Source of the DNA: Bacillus wiedmannii
GTDB taxonomy: Bacteria > Bacillota > Bacilli > Bacillales > Bacillaceae_G
Direction of reading: 5' to 3'
NCBI RefSeq assembly: GCF_001583695.1
Contig: NZ_LOBC01000017.1
Span: forward strand, 1-64,000
Length of the DNA stretch: 64,000 nt
Shown here: piece by piece, positions 6,448 through 17,099 of the stretch
Numbering within the stretch: the stretch's first letter is position 1
How the letters are laid out: every line of letters begins with the position of its first letter
The notes under the pieces: generated by a model
Databases searched by the model: none
Told to the model about the DNA's origin: nothing
The model's input: the letters and a program-made list of their open reading frames with translations, nothing else
Position numbers and translations under genes: made by a program

Positions 6448-7347
6448 TTAATCCACACGTTTTTCATCCAGTAATTCTGTTATATTCCCTACTTTATATC
6501 CTTGTTCCTTCAATTTTGTAATCATTGTATCTAATGCTTCTGCTGTAGATGAAGTTGGATGCATTAATACGATAGCACCTGGATGTATTTTTGTCATCAC
6601 TCTCTGCAATAGTACCTCTGGTTCAGGTCGCTTCCAATCAATTGTATCTACAGTCCACATAATCGTTCCCATTTGGAAATCATCTGCAATTTTCACGACT
6701 TCATCCCGAAAACTTCCACTCGGCGGAGCAAACCATCTTACCTTTTGATTCGTAGCTGCTTCGATCATTCGATTTGTTTTTTGTAACTGATCTCGGATTT
6801 CATCAGAAGATAGCGTTTTCATATTAGGGTGTGTGTAAGAATGATTTCCGACTTCTTGATTTGCATCAACAATCATTTTTGCAAATCGCAAATTTTCCTT
6901 CACCCAACGTCCTTCTAAAAAGAAAGTCGCTTTCACATCATGTTTTTTCAATATTTCTAATATACGAGGCAAATACTCGTTTCCCCACGCCACATTTATT
7001 GTTAATCCCACCATCTTTTTATTTGGATGTCCCCTATAAATTGGAGCTGGTGATAAACCTTCTAAGTGGACACTCGGTGATACTTCCTTGAATTCCAGAT
7101 ATTTTTGATCAAATTTCTTTAGTTTCCTCATATTATTATAAGATGCTTCGATATCAACTTTTCTTCCATTATATCCTGGTGTTGCTTTCCATATTTTATC
7201 AACCATCGCATTTTGAGGTGCAATCTCATATTGTTTTGCATGTTTTTGAATTTCTTCATACAAATTATCCTGTGCAAAAACGGAATAAGAGCCTACACTG
7301 ACATATAAAAAGAATATACATATGTATGCCAATATACGAGCTTTCAT
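6448..7347 (-). CDS. ylxY: YlxY-type polysaccharide deacetylase homologue
   Basis: This is a NodB-fold protein of 299 residues, exported or membrane-tethered through an N-terminal hydrophobic segment (ILAYICIFFLYVSVG) followed by FAQ. The start at 7347 has GGGAGGG just upstream; a longer frame to 7473 lacks a site. Of the deacetylase motifs, HSYTHP is present around residue 180, but the usual first motif TFDDG is replaced by TINVAWG, so the catalytic and metal-binding aspartates are missing. That change is shared, as far as I recall, with B. subtilis YlxY. The protein may bind glycan or act without classical metal chemistry. It lies between pnp and mlpA, the normal Bacillus order. Confidence 0.9.
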   Translation of the reverse strand: MKARILAYICIFFLYVSVGSYSVFAQDNLYEEIQKHAKQYEIAPQNAMVDKIWKATPGYNGRKVDIEASYNNMRKLKKFDQKYLEFKEVSPSVHLEGLSPAPIYRGHPNKKMVGLTINVAWGNEYLPRILEILKKHDVKATFFLEGRWVKENLRFAKMIVDANQEVGNHSYTHPNMKTLSSDEIRDQLQKTNRMIEAATNQKVRWFAPPSGSFRDEVVKIADDFQMGTIMWTVDTIDWKRPEPEVLLQRVMTKIHPGAIVLMHPTSSTAEALDTMITKLKEQGYKVGNITELLDEKRVD

Positions 7348-7474
7348 ATAAACCCTCCCATTAACTATATAAAAACCTTTTTTCTTCTTATCTTTGTTAA
7401 TTTGAGCGTTATAATGAAAACTATACCTATACTGACATAAAAATATATATAAATCATATTTTTTACATAACAAA

Positions 7475-7497
7475 AAAAGCCAGTTTAACTGGCTTTT
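7475..7497 (-). terminator. Terminator after pnp
   Basis: An 11-base stem AAAAGCCAGTT/AACTGGCTTTT with a one-base centre lies directly after the pnp stop and runs into a T tract on the minus strand. Confidence 0.85.
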
Positions 7498-7499
7498 AC

Positions 7500-9638
7500 T
7501 TATTGCTGCTCTTGTTTGTTTTCTTCTTTAGCAGCTTCTTTTTCTTGCTCTTCTTTTAGCAATACTTTTCTAGATAGATTCACACGACCTTGCTTGTCAA
7601 TCTCGATAACTTTAACTGTAATTACATCACCGATCTTCACAACGTCTTCTACTTTACCTACACGCTCAAGTGCAAGTTCTGAAATGTGAACTAATCCATC
7701 TTTACCGCTGAATAATTCAACGAAAGCACCGAATTTCTCAACACGTTTCACTTTTCCTTCGTAGATTTCACCTACTTGTACTTCGCGAACGATATCTTCG
7801 ATAATTTTCTTAGCTTTGTCATTCATTTCTTGATTTATTGAAGAAATGAATACTGTACCATCTTGCTCGATGTCAATTTTAACGCCAGTTTCTTCAATAA
7901 TTTTATTGATTTGTTTACCGCTCGGCCCAATAACGTCACGGATTTTATCTGGGTTAATTGTCATTGTAATAATCTTTGGAGCGTAAGCTGATAATTCAGT
8001 ACGTGGCTCTGCAATAACAGATAACATATGATTTAGAATGTGCACACGACCAACTTTCGCTTGTTGTAATGCCTCTTCTAAAATTTCACGAGATAGACCA
8101 TCGATTTTAATGTCCATTTGCAGTGCAGTTACACCTTTTGCTGTACCTGCTACTTTAAAGTCCATATCACCTAAATGATCTTCCATACCTTGAATATCAG
8201 ATAAAATTGTGTAATGCTCACCAGTTTTAACTAGACCCATTGCAATACCCGCAACTGGAGCTTTAAGTGGAACACCAGCATCCATCATTGCTAAAGTACT
8301 ACCACAAATACTTGCTTGTGAAGTAGAACCATTTGATTCTAAAACTTCAGATACAAGACGTACTGTATATGGGAAATCTTTTTCAGATGGAATTACAGGC
8401 TCAAGAGCACGTTCTCCTAGTGCACCGTGACCAATTTCACGACGACCTGGTCCACGCATCGGTCTTGTTTCACCAACACTAAATGATGGGAAATTGTAAT
8501 GGTGCATAAAGCGTTTTGATTCTTCTACACCAAGACCATCTAAAATTTGTACATCGCCTAATGCACCTAATGTACAAATACTTAATGCTTGTGTTTGTCC
8601 ACGTGTGAATAAACCAGAACCGTGTGTACGAGATAAAATACCAACCTCTGATGCTAATGGACGGATTTCGTCACCTTTACGGCCATCTGGGCGGATTTTT
8701 TCAACTGTAATAAGACGACGTACTTCTTCTTTTACAATTTTATATAAAATCTCACTTACTTGTCCTAATGTATCAGCGTCAGCTTCCTGCGCTTCGTAAT
8801 GCTCAATTACACGCTTTTTCACTTCGTTAATTGCATCTTCACGTGCATGTTTCTCATGTACTTGAATTGCAGAATGCATATCCTTTTCAGACATTTCACG
8901 TACAGCTTGATTAAGATCAGCGTCAACTTCATAAAGTTTCACTTCTGTTTTCTCTTTACCTACAGCTTGTACAATCTCTTCTTGGAATGCAATTAGACGT
9001 TTAATTTCGTCATGTCCAAACATAATTGCTTCTAACATTGTTTCTTCAGGCACTTGATCTGCTCCTGCTTCAACCATGTTAATTGCATCTTTCGTACCAG
9101 CTACAACAAGGTGAATATCACTTTGTTCTTGCTGTTCTACTGTTGGATTAATAACGAATTCGCCGTTAATACGACCAACTGTTGCGCCCGCGATTGGACC
9201 TTCAAATGGAATATCTGAAATCGATAACGCTAATGAAGAACCTAGCATAGCTGCCATTTCAGAAGAACAATCTTGATCAACACTCATTACAATGCTCACA
9301 ACTTGTACTTCGTTACGGAAACCATCTGCGAAAAGCGGACGAATTGGACGGTCGATTAAACGACTTGCCAAAATTGCTTTTTCACTCGGACGACCTTCAC
9401 GTTTAATGAAACCGCCAGGAATTTTTCCGACTGCATATAAACGCTCTTCATAGTTTACTGTAAGTGGGAAGAAATCTACATTTTTTGGTTCTTTTGATGC
9501 AGTTGCTGTAGATAGAACCGCTGTATCGCCATATCTTACTAATACTGCTCCGTTCGCTTGCTTCGCAAGCTGACTTGTTTCAACTGTTAGCTGGCGACCA
9601 GCTAAATCTATCGAGAAGACTTGCTTTTCTTGACTCAT
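7500..9638 (-). CDS. pnp: Polynucleotide phosphorylase
   Basis: PNPase degrades RNA from the 3' end by phosphorolysis and is part of the RNA degradation network; in Bacillus it is also needed for competence. The 712 residues contain two RNase PH cores (about 1-230 and 310-540), a KH domain near 555-615 with the GPSGKQI loop, and an S1 domain near 620-690 ([20 protein letters not shown]). The C-terminal tail is rich in Glu, Lys and Gln. The gene follows rpsO by 160 bases, each with its own terminator. The start is supported by GAGAGGGG upstream. Confidence 0.98.
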   Translation of the reverse strand: MSQEKQVFSIDLAGRQLTVETSQLAKQANGAVLVRYGDTAVLSTATASKEPKNVDFFPLTVNYEERLYAVGKIPGGFIKREGRPSEKAILASRLIDRPIRPLFADGFRNEVQVVSIVMSVDQDCSSEMAAMLGSSLALSISDIPFEGPIAGATVGRINGEFVINPTVEQQEQSDIHLVVAGTKDAINMVEAGADQVPEETMLEAIMFGHDEIKRLIAFQEEIVQAVGKEKTEVKLYEVDADLNQAVREMSEKDMHSAIQVHEKHAREDAINEVKKRVIEHYEAQEADADTLGQVSEILYKIVKEEVRRLITVEKIRPDGRKGDEIRPLASEVGILSRTHGSGLFTRGQTQALSICTLGALGDVQILDGLGVEESKRFMHHYNFPSFSVGETRPMRGPGRREIGHGALGERALEPVIPSEKDFPYTVRLVSEVLESNGSTSQASICGSTLAMMDAGVPLKAPVAGIAMGLVKTGEHYTILSDIQGMEDHLGDMDFKVAGTAKGVTALQMDIKIDGLSREILEEALQQAKVGRVHILNHMLSVIAEPRTELSAYAPKIITMTINPDKIRDVIGPSGKQINKIIEETGVKIDIEQDGTVFISSINQEMNDKAKKIIEDIVREVQVGEIYEGKVKRVEKFGAFVELFSGKDGLVHISELALERVGKVEDVVKIGDVITVKVIEIDKQGRVNLSRKVLLKEEQEKEAAKEENKQEQQ

Positions 9639-9772
9639 TTAAGTACCCCTCTCAATTTAAAGTATTCAATTCTTCTATGTAAATGGATAGTATATCACAA
9701 TATTCTACCTCTAGTATTACCGAAAATGAAGTAAGCTATAAAGGATAGAAGATATATTTTTACCTAACAAAA

Positions 9773-9792
9773 AAGCGGGAATATTCCCGCTT
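9773..9792 (-). terminator. Terminator after rpsO
   Basis: A perfect palindrome AAGCGGGAATATTCCCGCTT lies just after the rpsO stop and is followed by a T run on the minus strand. Confidence 0.85.
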
Positions 9793-9798
9793 CTTTGA

Positions 9799-10068
9799 CT
9801 ATCGACGTAAGCCAAGCTTTGTGATTAATTCACGGTAACGTGTGATATCGCTATTACGAAGGTAAGTTAGTAAGTTACGACGTTTACCAACCATCTTTAA
9901 TAGACCACGACGTGAATGATGATCTTTCTTGTGAGTACGTAAGTGCTCGTTTAGAGTGTTAATTTGCTCCGTTAGGACAGCAATTTGAACCTCTGGAGAA
10001 CCAGTATCAGTCTCATGAGTTCTAAATTGTGCAATGATTTCATTTTTACGCTCTTGTGTTAAAGCCAT
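9799..10068 (-). CDS. rpsO: 30S ribosomal protein S15
   Basis: S15 binds the central domain of 16S rRNA early in 30S assembly. The 89 residues are the standard length and begin [15 protein letters not shown]; the [14 protein letters not shown] and [19 protein letters not shown] segments are diagnostic. AGGAGG lies close before the start. It stands between ribF and pnp. S15 often represses its own mRNA by binding the leader, and a leader of about 85 bases with pairing potential is present here. Confidence 0.98.
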
Positions 10069-10191
10069 CCTATTTCACCTCCTATTAATTAAACCCCCAA
10101 TTACCTAGCAAGCGTCGGTGAGTCGCAATGCCAAGCAATGGTTGTCATAAAGTACATAACATAGAATACTACTTTTCATTTGAAAAAGCAA
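10069..10191 (-). promoter_or_regulatory. rpsO promoter and candidate S15 leader
   Basis: On the minus strand TTGCTT (10186-10191), 17 bases, then TATTCT (10163-10168) make a SigmaA-type promoter that overlaps the ribF 3' end. The transcript leader of about 85 bases contains a GC-rich foldable segment at about 10105-10135. S15 leaders that mimic 16S rRNA are known in related bacteria; this assignment is inference. Confidence 0.4.
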
Positions 10192-11140
10192 GTATATTCT
10201 TTTCGTTCGCAAAATATTCTTGTGCTGTTTTCTTATCTTTTGCAATTTGTTCAACTAACTCATCGATGCCATTGAATTTCTTTTCTTCTCTTATACGCAT
10301 ATGCCACTCTACTGTAACATTTTGATCATATATGTCTTTGTTAAATTCAAATAAGTGCACTTCAATAGATAATTGACGCTCATCTTCTTTAAATGTTGGT
10401 TTATATCCAATATTACATACACCATCGTACCATTCATCGTGAACTTTTAATCTCACTGCATAAACACCTACAGGTGGTAATAGATACTCATCACTTAAAC
10501 CTATATTAGCTGTGGGAAAACCAATTTGACGTCCACGCTTATCACCGTGTACAACCGTTCCCCCTACTGTATATGCTCTACCTAAAATAGATGGAATTTG
10601 TTCCATTTCGCCATTTCGAATTAACTTTCGTAATGCTGTAGAACTTACTTTCTCTTCTTGAAATTCAACTTTTTCAATCACAGTCTGTGTAAACTCCCCT
10701 CTTGCATGAAATGGTAAAGTCTCCATCTTTCCTTTTCCTAAACGTCCATATGAATAATCAAACCCTGCTACTACATGCTTTACATTCAAACCAATAATAT
10801 AATCATCTACAAATTGTTGTGGCAATAAGCCTGCAAACGATTCATCAAATTTAATAACATATAATATATCGATCCCTAAGTTTTCGACTATTTTTTCTTT
10901 ATCACACATTGGTGTAATATACTCCGCATGCGCTTCCTTTTTTCCTAAAACAACAGATGGGTGCGGATAAAATGTCATAACTGCACTTTTATATCCTCGT
11001 TCATCAGCTATTTGTTTCGCAGTTCGAATCACACATTGATGTCCTAAATGAATGCCATCAAAAAATCCTAATGCCATTACAGTAGGTGGTAATTCTAATT
11101 TATTTTGTTCATGTGGATGAGTTAAATGAATAAGTTTCAC
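10169..11140 (-). CDS. ribF: Bifunctional riboflavin kinase / FAD synthetase
   Basis: This enzyme phosphorylates riboflavin to FMN and adenylylates FMN to FAD. The nucleotidyltransferase half shows GFFDGIHLGH at residues 25-34; the kinase half shows GDKRGRQIGFPTANI near 185. The GTG at 11140 is the likely start because AAGGTG precedes it and the product then has 323 residues beginning (M)KLIHLTHPHEQ, as in the family. A longer frame to 11176 overlaps the ribosome-binding region. In Bacillus this gene is also called ribC. It lies downstream of truB. Confidence 0.96.
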   Translation of the reverse strand: MKLIHLTHPHEQNKLELPPTVMALGFFDGIHLGHQCVIRTAKQIADERGYKSAVMTFYPHPSVVLGKKEAHAEYITPMCDKEKIVENLGIDILYVIKFDESFAGLLPQQFVDDYIIGLNVKHVVAGFDYSYGRLGKGKMETLPFHARGEFTQTVIEKVEFQEEKVSSTALRKLIRNGEMEQIPSILGRAYTVGGTVVHGDKRGRQIGFPTANIGLSDEYLLPPVGVYAVRLKVHDEWYDGVCNIGYKPTFKEDERQLSIEVHLFEFNKDIYDQNVTVEWHMRIREEKKFNGIDELVEQIAKDKKTAQEYFANEKNILAFSNEK

Positions 11141-11183
11141 GCTTGAATTCACCTTTTTCTGTAATAATCCTTCCAATAATTCA

Positions 11184-12107
11184 TTATAGCTTTAGTTCTT
11201 GATTATTCACAAGTACTTTCATCGGCTTTAGCATACCAGGGTGTTTTGGATGGTGCTCATAAATTGCAAGGCAGCGATTATTTGTATCAAACACTGTTAT
11301 AAATGGCGCCGTTATTTGCAATTCATTTTTTAAGAACATACCATTCTTTATTTTCTCTGCTTGCTTTTCATCTACAACCATTTTCGGAAACTTACTTAAT
11401 GCTTCATCAATTGAAATGAAGATAGACTCTACTGTTCCATTTTGCACGTTTTCTTCAATTTCTTCAAATGATATGCAATCTTCTAATAAAAATTCACCAG
11501 AAGCTGTTCTTACAAGGTGAGACATATGTGATGGGAAACCAAGTTTTTCACCAATCATTACTGCTAACGTTCTTACATATGTCCCTTTACTACACGTTAC
11601 ACGGAAACGGAATGAAATATTTTCCCCCTCAAACACTTCACGGTCATCTAGTAATACAAATTCATGAATTGTAATTGTACGAACTGGACGTTCAACTTCT
11701 TGTCCTGCTCTTGCATATTCATATAATTTTTTTCCGTTAACTTTTACAGCTGAAAACATAGGAGGCATTTGTTCAATCGTACCTGTTAATGCAGCAAGAG
11801 CCCCTTCTACTTCCTTACGAGTAATAACACGATCTACATTTTTCCTTTCAACAACTTCACCAGAAGCATCTTCAGTTGTCGTTGAAAATCCAAGTGTTAC
11901 TTCACCTTCATATGTTTTCGTCTCACTTGTTAAAAATTGTGCAATCTTCGTTGCTCGTCCTACACAAATAGGTAATACTCCTGTTACATCTGGATCTAAT
12001 GTTCCTGTATGACCAATTCGTTTCTCACGCAATACCTTTCTTAATTTAAATACACAATCATGTGATGTCATGCCTTTTGGCTTATGTAATAATACTACAC
12101 CTTCCAT
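11184..12107 (-). CDS. truB: tRNA pseudouridine-55 synthase
   Basis: TruB converts U55 of the T-arm of tRNAs to pseudouridine. The protein has 307 residues. The catalytic aspartate is Asp38 in HTGTLDPDVTGVLP; the KPKGMTSHD start and YVRTLAVMIGEKL segment are also typical. AGGTG lies upstream of the ATG. The gene is between rbfA and ribF in the conserved nusA-infB cluster; a terminator-like hairpin separates it from rbfA, so it may have partial independent expression. Confidence 0.97.
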   Translation of the reverse strand: MEGVVLLHKPKGMTSHDCVFKLRKVLREKRIGHTGTLDPDVTGVLPICVGRATKIAQFLTSETKTYEGEVTLGFSTTTEDASGEVVERKNVDRVITRKEVEGALAALTGTIEQMPPMFSAVKVNGKKLYEYARAGQEVERPVRTITIHEFVLLDDREVFEGENISFRFRVTCSKGTYVRTLAVMIGEKLGFPSHMSHLVRTASGEFLLEDCISFEEIEENVQNGTVESIFISIDEALSKFPKMVVDEKQAEKIKNGMFLKNELQITAPFITVFDTNNRCLAIYEHHPKHPGMLKPMKVLVNNQELKL

Positions 12108-12170
12108 ATATGTTCACCTCATCATAATTCTTTCATAGTAATTATCCAAAATTAATTTTGCATTGAAAAA

Positions 12171-12194
12171 ATGGATAGACAAATGTCTATCCAT
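12171..12194 (-). terminator. Terminator or attenuator after rbfA
   Basis: An 11-base stem ATGGATAGACA/TGTCTATCCAT with a two-base loop overlaps the rbfA stop and is followed by a T tract on the minus strand. Confidence 0.75.
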
Positions 12195-12550
12195 TATTCT
12201 TCACGTTTACCGTCTTTATTAATTTGATGTAAAAGTGTATCAATTCGATGACCATATCCGATAGACTCATCAAACTCAAAGGAAATTTCCGGTGTTTTAC
12301 GAAGACGAATGCGCTGGCCAATTTCTGAACGAATGAAACCTTTTGCCTTCGCTAAACCTTTTAATGTACTTTCTTTCTGTTCCTCATCACCTAAAACAGA
12401 AATATATACTGTAGCAATTTGTAAATCTCCACTCACTTGTACATCTGTTACTGTAACAAATCCAACACGTGGATCTTTAATTTTACGACTGATGATGTCG
12501 CCTAATTCTTTTTTCATTTGCTCGCCTACACGGTTTGCACGTAATTTCAT
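12194..12550 (-). CDS. rbfA: Ribosome-binding factor A
   Basis: RbfA is a small KH-type factor that binds the 30S subunit and assists maturation of the 16S rRNA 5' end, especially in the cold. The 118 residues begin [20 protein letters not shown] and contain [18 protein letters not shown], both characteristic. The C-terminal helix region ends with a charged tail. It follows ylxP by 15 bases in the infB transcription unit. Confidence 0.97.
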   Translation of the reverse strand: MKLRANRVGEQMKKELGDIISRKIKDPRVGFVTVTDVQVSGDLQIATVYISVLGDEEQKESTLKGLAKAKGFIRSEIGQRIRLRKTPEISFEFDESIGYGHRIDTLLHQINKDGKREE

Positions 12551-12565
12551 AACTCTTCACCTCAT

Positions 12566-12847
12566 TCAATACCATTCCAATTGTGTTATTGTACGTTCAA
12601 TTTCAGGAAATGAATCGATGTACTCGAGTACACGATTCATTTCTTTTTCACAAATAACACGATTAGAGGATACAGAAACAATTGCAATTTCTGTACGTTG
12701 CCATACATCTTGATGCCCTACTTCTGAAACAGCTACATTATAACGCTGCTTCACACGAGTTAGCACCCGTTGCAAAATTGCTCGTTTCTCTTTTAAAGAA
12801 TGCACATCGTAAATCATACACTCGAATGAGAGTGAAGCGATAATCAT
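12566..12847 (-). CDS. ylxP: YlxP family protein (DUF503)
   Basis: YlxP is a 93-residue conserved protein found between infB and rbfA in Firmicutes. The family hallmark is [28 protein letters not shown]. Its first four bases overlap the infB stop codon (ATGA), giving translational coupling. B. subtilis and related work links the family to ribosome biogenesis with RbfA, but a precise biochemical role is not visible from the sequence. There is no membrane segment. Confidence 0.93.
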   Translation of the reverse strand: MIIASLSFECMIYDVHSLKEKRAILQRVLTRVKQRYNVAVSEVGHQDVWQRTEIAIVSVSSNRVICEKEMNRVLEYIDSFPEIERTITQLEWY

Positions 12848-14904
12848 CGCTTCACTTCTTCCATAATGTACGCTTCAATGATGTCCCCTTCTTTAAGATC
12901 ATTATATCTCTCAATTGTAATACCACACTCATAGTTTTGTGCAACTTCTTTTACGTCATCTTTGAAACGTTTTAACGTATCAAGTTGTCCTTCGAAAATT
13001 ACTACGCCATCACGGATAATACGCACGCCACTATCACGTGTAATTTTACCGTCAATTACGTAACAACCTGCGATTGTTCCAACTTTTGTTACTTTGAATG
13101 TTTGGCGTACTTCCGCTTGACCGATTACTTTTTCTTCGAATTCTGGATCCAGCATACCTTGCATTGCTGATTCGATTTCTTCGATTACTTTATAGATAAT
13201 ACGGTGTAAACGAACATCAACATTCTCTAATTCAGCTGTACGCTTCGCATTCACATCAGGGCGTACGTTAAATCCAATTACAATTGCATTAGATGCAGAA
13301 GCTAAAATAACATCAGATTCTGTAATCGCACCTACGCCTGTATGGATAATTTTAACTTTAACACCTTCAACATCAATTTTACGAAGTGACGCTGCCATTG
13401 CTTCTACAGAACCTTGTACGTCTGCTTTCACAATTAAGTTAATTTCTTTTACATCGCCTTCTTGGATTTGTTGGAATAAATCTTCAAGGCTTAATTTAGA
13501 TTTTTCACCACGCTGAGCAAGTAACGCTTCTTGTGCACGTGATTCACCGATTTGACGAGCTTTCTTCTCATCAGCGAATGCCATGAAACGATCTCCCGCT
13601 TGTGGTACTTCGTTTAAACCTGTAATTTCAACAGGAGTTGATGGACCAGCAACTTTTACACGACGACCAATATCACTTACCATTGCACGAACACGTCCGA
13701 ATGAAGTACCAACAACGATTGGATCTCCAACTCGAAGTGTACCGTTTTGAACAAGTAATGTCGCGATAGTTCCTTTACCTTTATCAAGCTGTGCTTCGAT
13801 TACAGTACCAGTTGCATAGCGGTTTGGATTTGCTTTATATTCTTCTACTTCACTTACAAGAAGAATCATTTCTAATAAGTTGTCAATTCCTTCACCTTGA
13901 ATTGCAGAAATTGGTACGAAAATTGTATCTCCGCCCCAAGCTTCTGGAACTAATTCATATTCTGTTAATTCTTGCATTACACGATCAGGATTTGCCGCTG
14001 GTTTATCCATTTTATTCACAGCTACAATAATTGGTACTCCAGCTGCTTTCGCATGGCTAATTGCTTCAACTGTTTGTGGCATAACACCGTCATCAGCTGC
14101 AACAACAAGGATTGTAATATCCGTTACTTGCGCACCACGAGCACGCATCGTTGTAAATGCCGCGTGACCAGGCGTATCTAAGAATGTAATCTTCTTGTCA
14201 TTTACTTCAACTTGGTATGCACCAATATGCTGAGTAATTCCACCTGCTTCGCCTGCAGTTACTTTTGAATTACGGATAGAGTCAAGTAAAGTTGTTTTAC
14301 CATGGTCAACGTGCCCCATAATTGTAACTACAGCTGGACGCTCTTTTAAGTTCTCTTCATCATCTTGCTCATCGATGAATGTTTCAAATTCAGTTTCACT
14401 TACAACTACTTCTTCTTCTACTTCAATACCATAATCAGTAGCAATTAACTCAATTGTATCTTTATCTAAGTCTTGGTTAATTGTTGCCATAATTCCAAGC
14501 ATAAAGAGCTTCTTAATAATTTCAGACGGCTCTTTGCTTAATTTTTTAGCAAGCTCACCTACTGTAAGACTTCCAGAGAAAGTAACTTTATCTGGTGTTT
14601 CTACAGTTTGTGTTTGTTGTCTTCCAGCAAAGTTATCTTGACGTTTGTCTTCATTTCCCTTGCCTTTTTTCTTTTTCTTATTGCTGTTCTTTTTACTACG
14701 AACAACTTTTTCTTCTACTTCAAACTCATCTGCAACAGAAGGTTTTTCAGTTTGATACGCATTATCTAATTTATTTACTACTTCATCTTCTAACATTGTC
14801 ATATGATTCGAAACCTCGATATTCATTTCTTTTAGTTTTGTCATAAGATCTTTACTTGAGATATTATGTTGTTTTGCATATTCATGCACTCGAATTTTAC
14901 TCAT
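12844..14904 (-). CDS. infB: Translation initiation factor IF-2
   Basis: IF-2 is the GTPase that brings initiator tRNA to the 30S subunit and promotes subunit joining. The chosen ATG at 14904 gives 686 residues beginning [28 protein letters not shown] precedes it, and the longer frame to 14964 overlaps ylxQ. Visible parts are a lysine-rich linker (about 70-90), the IF2-N region [16 protein letters not shown], and the G domain with [20 protein letters not shown] and NKMDKP. No strong internal second start was evident. It lies four bases after ylxQ. Confidence 0.98.
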   Translation of the reverse strand: MSKIRVHEYAKQHNISSKDLMTKLKEMNIEVSNHMTMLEDEVVNKLDNAYQTEKPSVADEFEVEEKVVRSKKNSNKKKKKGKGNEDKRQDNFAGRQQTQTVETPDKVTFSGSLTVGELAKKLSKEPSEIIKKLFMLGIMATINQDLDKDTIELIATDYGIEVEEEVVVSETEFETFIDEQDDEENLKERPAVVTIMGHVDHGKTTLLDSIRNSKVTAGEAGGITQHIGAYQVEVNDKKITFLDTPGHAAFTTMRARGAQVTDITILVVAADDGVMPQTVEAISHAKAAGVPIIVAVNKMDKPAANPDRVMQELTEYELVPEAWGGDTIFVPISAIQGEGIDNLLEMILLVSEVEEYKANPNRYATGTVIEAQLDKGKGTIATLLVQNGTLRVGDPIVVGTSFGRVRAMVSDIGRRVKVAGPSTPVEITGLNEVPQAGDRFMAFADEKKARQIGESRAQEALLAQRGEKSKLSLEDLFQQIQEGDVKEINLIVKADVQGSVEAMAASLRKIDVEGVKVKIIHTGVGAITESDVILASASNAIVIGFNVRPDVNAKRTAELENVDVRLHRIIYKVIEEIESAMQGMLDPEFEEKVIGQAEVRQTFKVTKVGTIAGCYVIDGKITRDSGVRIIRDGVVIFEGQLDTLKRFKDDVKEVAQNYECGITIERYNDLKEGDIIEAYIMEEVKR

Positions 14905-14908
14905 ACCT

Positions 14909-15220
14909 TCACCCCCGGTAATTTGTATCGAGCATGCTACGCAGCTTTTTCGCAAAGCCCTCATCTAACACAGCTACAACGACTCGCTCGTCTCTCCCAA
15001 TCGCATGCCCTAATTGTTGTCGATTTTCGACCTTTCTCATTGGTACGTTGTAATACGTCGCTTTATCCGTGATGCGTTTTGTAGTATTTGCTGACGCATC
15101 TTCAGATAGCAATACAAGTTTTGCTTTGCCACTTCGTACTTCTTTTAAAACAAGTTCTTCACCCGAAATAATTTTCCGAGCCCGGTTTGCTAGTCCTAAA
15201 AACGATTTCCAATCGGACAC
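14909..15220 (-). CDS. ylxQ: L7Ae-family ribosomal-type protein YlxQ
   Basis: YlxQ (RplGA) is a 103-residue member of the L7Ae/L30e family, which bind kink-turns in RNA. Typical features are [16 protein letters not shown] at the start, [10 protein letters not shown] and a [19 protein letters not shown] end. It is translated directly after ylxR without intervening bases. It may bind rRNA or another structured RNA in ribosome biogenesis; no enzyme activity is expected. Confidence 0.93.
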   Translation of the reverse strand: MSDWKSFLGLANRARKIISGEELVLKEVRSGKAKLVLLSEDASANTTKRITDKATYYNVPMRKVENRQQLGHAIGRDERVVVAVLDEGFAKKLRSMLDTNYRG

Positions 15221-15493
15221 TTATTTCGACTCCTTCTCAACAAGCTCAAGAAGCTCTTCGTATAGAGAACCGTCGATTTTCGCTTTTAGATGATGTTCCA
15301 AAACATTTTTCTTTTGGGCTTGAAGAATACTTTCTTTATCTTTTGATAAATAAGCACCTCGTCCTGATTTCTTTCCAGTTAAATCAATGGACACTTCTCC
15401 CTCTTTGGAACGAACAATGCGAACGAGCTCTCGTTTTGATTTCATTTCTTGCGTTGCAACACATTTTCGTAACGGAACTTTTCGATTGCTCAT
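15221..15493 (-). CDS. ylxR: YlxR family RNA-binding protein (DUF448)
   Basis: YlxR is a small basic protein, 90 residues from the chosen ATG at 15493, with the family signature RKVPLRKCVATQEMKSKRELVRIV and KSGRGAYLSKD. AGAGGTG is six bases upstream of that ATG; two earlier possible starts (15502, 15499) fall inside or next to the ribosome-binding site. The family is encoded next to nusA throughout the Firmicutes and is thought to act as a nucleoid or RNA-associated regulator of transcription and RNase P activity. The function here is inferred from the family. Confidence 0.92.
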   Translation of the reverse strand: MSNRKVPLRKCVATQEMKSKRELVRIVRSKEGEVSIDLTGKKSGRGAYLSKDKESILQAQKKNVLEHHLKAKIDGSLYEELLELVEKESK

Positions 15494-15504
15494 ACTCATC
15501 ACCT

Positions 15505-16611
15505 CTATTCGATTTCGTCTTCAACTGAATCGAATCCGAATGCGATTACGCTATCTTCTTCTGTTACAATACCAAGTTGTTTCGCATCAGACTCACTCTT
15601 AATATCAATTTTCCAACCTGTTAATTTAGCTGCAAGACGTGCATTTTGTCCACGCTTACCAATAGCTAATGACAGTTGGTGGTCTGGAACAACAACTGTT
15701 GTTGCTTTTTCTTCTTCATCTACAAGAACTTTAACAACTTGTGATGGGCTTAAAGCATTTGCAACATATTCTACTGGATCATTTGACCAGCGAACGATGT
15801 CAATCTTTTCGCCTTTTAATTCGTCTACGATGCGTTGTACACGTTGTCCTTTCGGTCCTACACAAGAACCTACTGGATCAACATCAATGTTCTCTGCATG
15901 TACAGAAATTTTAGAACGATCGCCAGCTTCACGTGCTACAGAACGAATTTCAACAGTTCCATCATAAATTTCAGGAACTTCCATTTCGAATAAACGTTTT
16001 AAAAGACCAGGATGTGTACGTGATACGTAAATTTGTGGTCCTTTTGTTGTTTTTTCTACTTTCGTAATAAATACGCGAATACGATCATGTGGTTTGTACT
16101 GTTCGTTTGGCATTTGCTCACTTACAGGTAATAAAGCTTCTACTTTCCCTAAGCTTACATAGATAAAACGAGCATCTTGACGTTGTACGATACCCACCAT
16201 GATATCTTCTTCACGGTCACTAAACTCAGAGTAAATAACACCACGCTCTGCTTCGCGCACTCGTTGTGTTACAACCTGTTTTGCAGTTTGTGCTGCAATA
16301 CGACCGAAATCTTTTGGTGTTACTTCAATCTCTAGTACGTCACCATCTTGATAGTTTGGATTAATTTGTCTTGCTTCTTCAACAGAAATTTCAAGACGTG
16401 GATCAAACACATTATCTACAACGTCTTTACGTGCTAAAACTTGAATTGTTCCCACTTCTGGGTTAAAGCTCACACGAACGTTTTGTGCTTGATTAAAATT
16501 GCGTTTATAAGCAGAGATTAACGCTGCTTCAATCGCATCAATAATAATATCTTTGCTGATTCCTTTTTCTGACTCTAATACGAGCAAGGCATCTAACAAC
16601 TCAGTGCTCAT
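15505..16611 (-). CDS. nusA: Transcription termination/antitermination factor NusA
   Basis: NusA binds RNA polymerase and nascent RNA and modulates pausing and termination. The 368 residues contain the N-terminal polymerase-binding domain (about 1-125), an S1 domain near 135-200 and two KH domains (GPKGQRVQRIV near 255 and GKRGQNARLAAKL near 320). The Gram-positive form lacks the C-terminal repeats of E. coli NusA, as seen here. It follows rimP by 17 bases. A long leader with three hairpins upstream of rimP could provide the feedback control by NusA described in B. subtilis. Confidence 0.98.
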   Translation of the reverse strand: MSTELLDALLVLESEKGISKDIIIDAIEAALISAYKRNFNQAQNVRVSFNPEVGTIQVLARKDVVDNVFDPRLEISVEEARQINPNYQDGDVLEIEVTPKDFGRIAAQTAKQVVTQRVREAERGVIYSEFSDREEDIMVGIVQRQDARFIYVSLGKVEALLPVSEQMPNEQYKPHDRIRVFITKVEKTTKGPQIYVSRTHPGLLKRLFEMEVPEIYDGTVEIRSVAREAGDRSKISVHAENIDVDPVGSCVGPKGQRVQRIVDELKGEKIDIVRWSNDPVEYVANALSPSQVVKVLVDEEEKATTVVVPDHQLSLAIGKRGQNARLAAKLTGWKIDIKSESDAKQLGIVTEEDSVIAFGFDSVEDEIE

Positions 16612-16628
16612 GAAGATCCCCCTTCTAA

Positions 16629-17099
16629 CTAAAACGTAACAGCAAGTCGCGCATTTGCAACTTTATCCATTGGAATTTGGATTTCTTTTTTACGTGTTTT
16701 AATTGTTAATAATAATGTAATTGTAGTACCATCGTAGGAAAGTAGCTTTCCTTCAAACATTTTTTCACCATCAATCGGCTCATATGTTTTAATTGCCACT
16801 TGTTTTCCTACCGCTTGCTGGAAGTCTTTCTCTTTCTTTAATGGGCGTTCCGCTCCAGGAGATGATACATCCAAAAAGTAAAGATGAGGAATTGGATCCT
16901 CTTTATCTAAAGCTTCGCTTAAACGTTCACTTACCGCACCGCATTCTTCAATGTCGACTCCCTTTTCAGAATCGATGAATACGCGTAAGAACCAGTCTTG
17001 TCCTTCTTGCACATACTCTACATCTACAAGTTCAAGATTTAACTCTTCAACGATTGGCTGCGCAAATGCTTCTACAACTTCTGTGACTTTCTTATCCAT
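16629..17099 (-). CDS. rimP: Ribosome maturation factor RimP
   Basis: RimP is needed for correct assembly of the 30S subunit. The ATG at 17099 gives 156 residues beginning [20 protein letters not shown] and is preceded by AAGGAGG; a longer frame to 17153 runs through the leader hairpin and is unlikely. The family segments [17 protein letters not shown] and [18 protein letters not shown] are clear. It is the first gene of the nusA-infB operon, starting about 280 bases after a good SigmaA promoter. Confidence 0.96.
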   Translation of the reverse strand: MDKKVTEVVEAFAQPIVEELNLELVDVEYVQEGQDWFLRVFIDSEKGVDIEECGAVSERLSEALDKEDPIPHLYFLDVSSPGAERPLKKEKDFQQAVGKQVAIKTYEPIDGEKMFEGKLLSYDGTTITLLLTIKTRKKEIQIPMDKVANARLAVTF

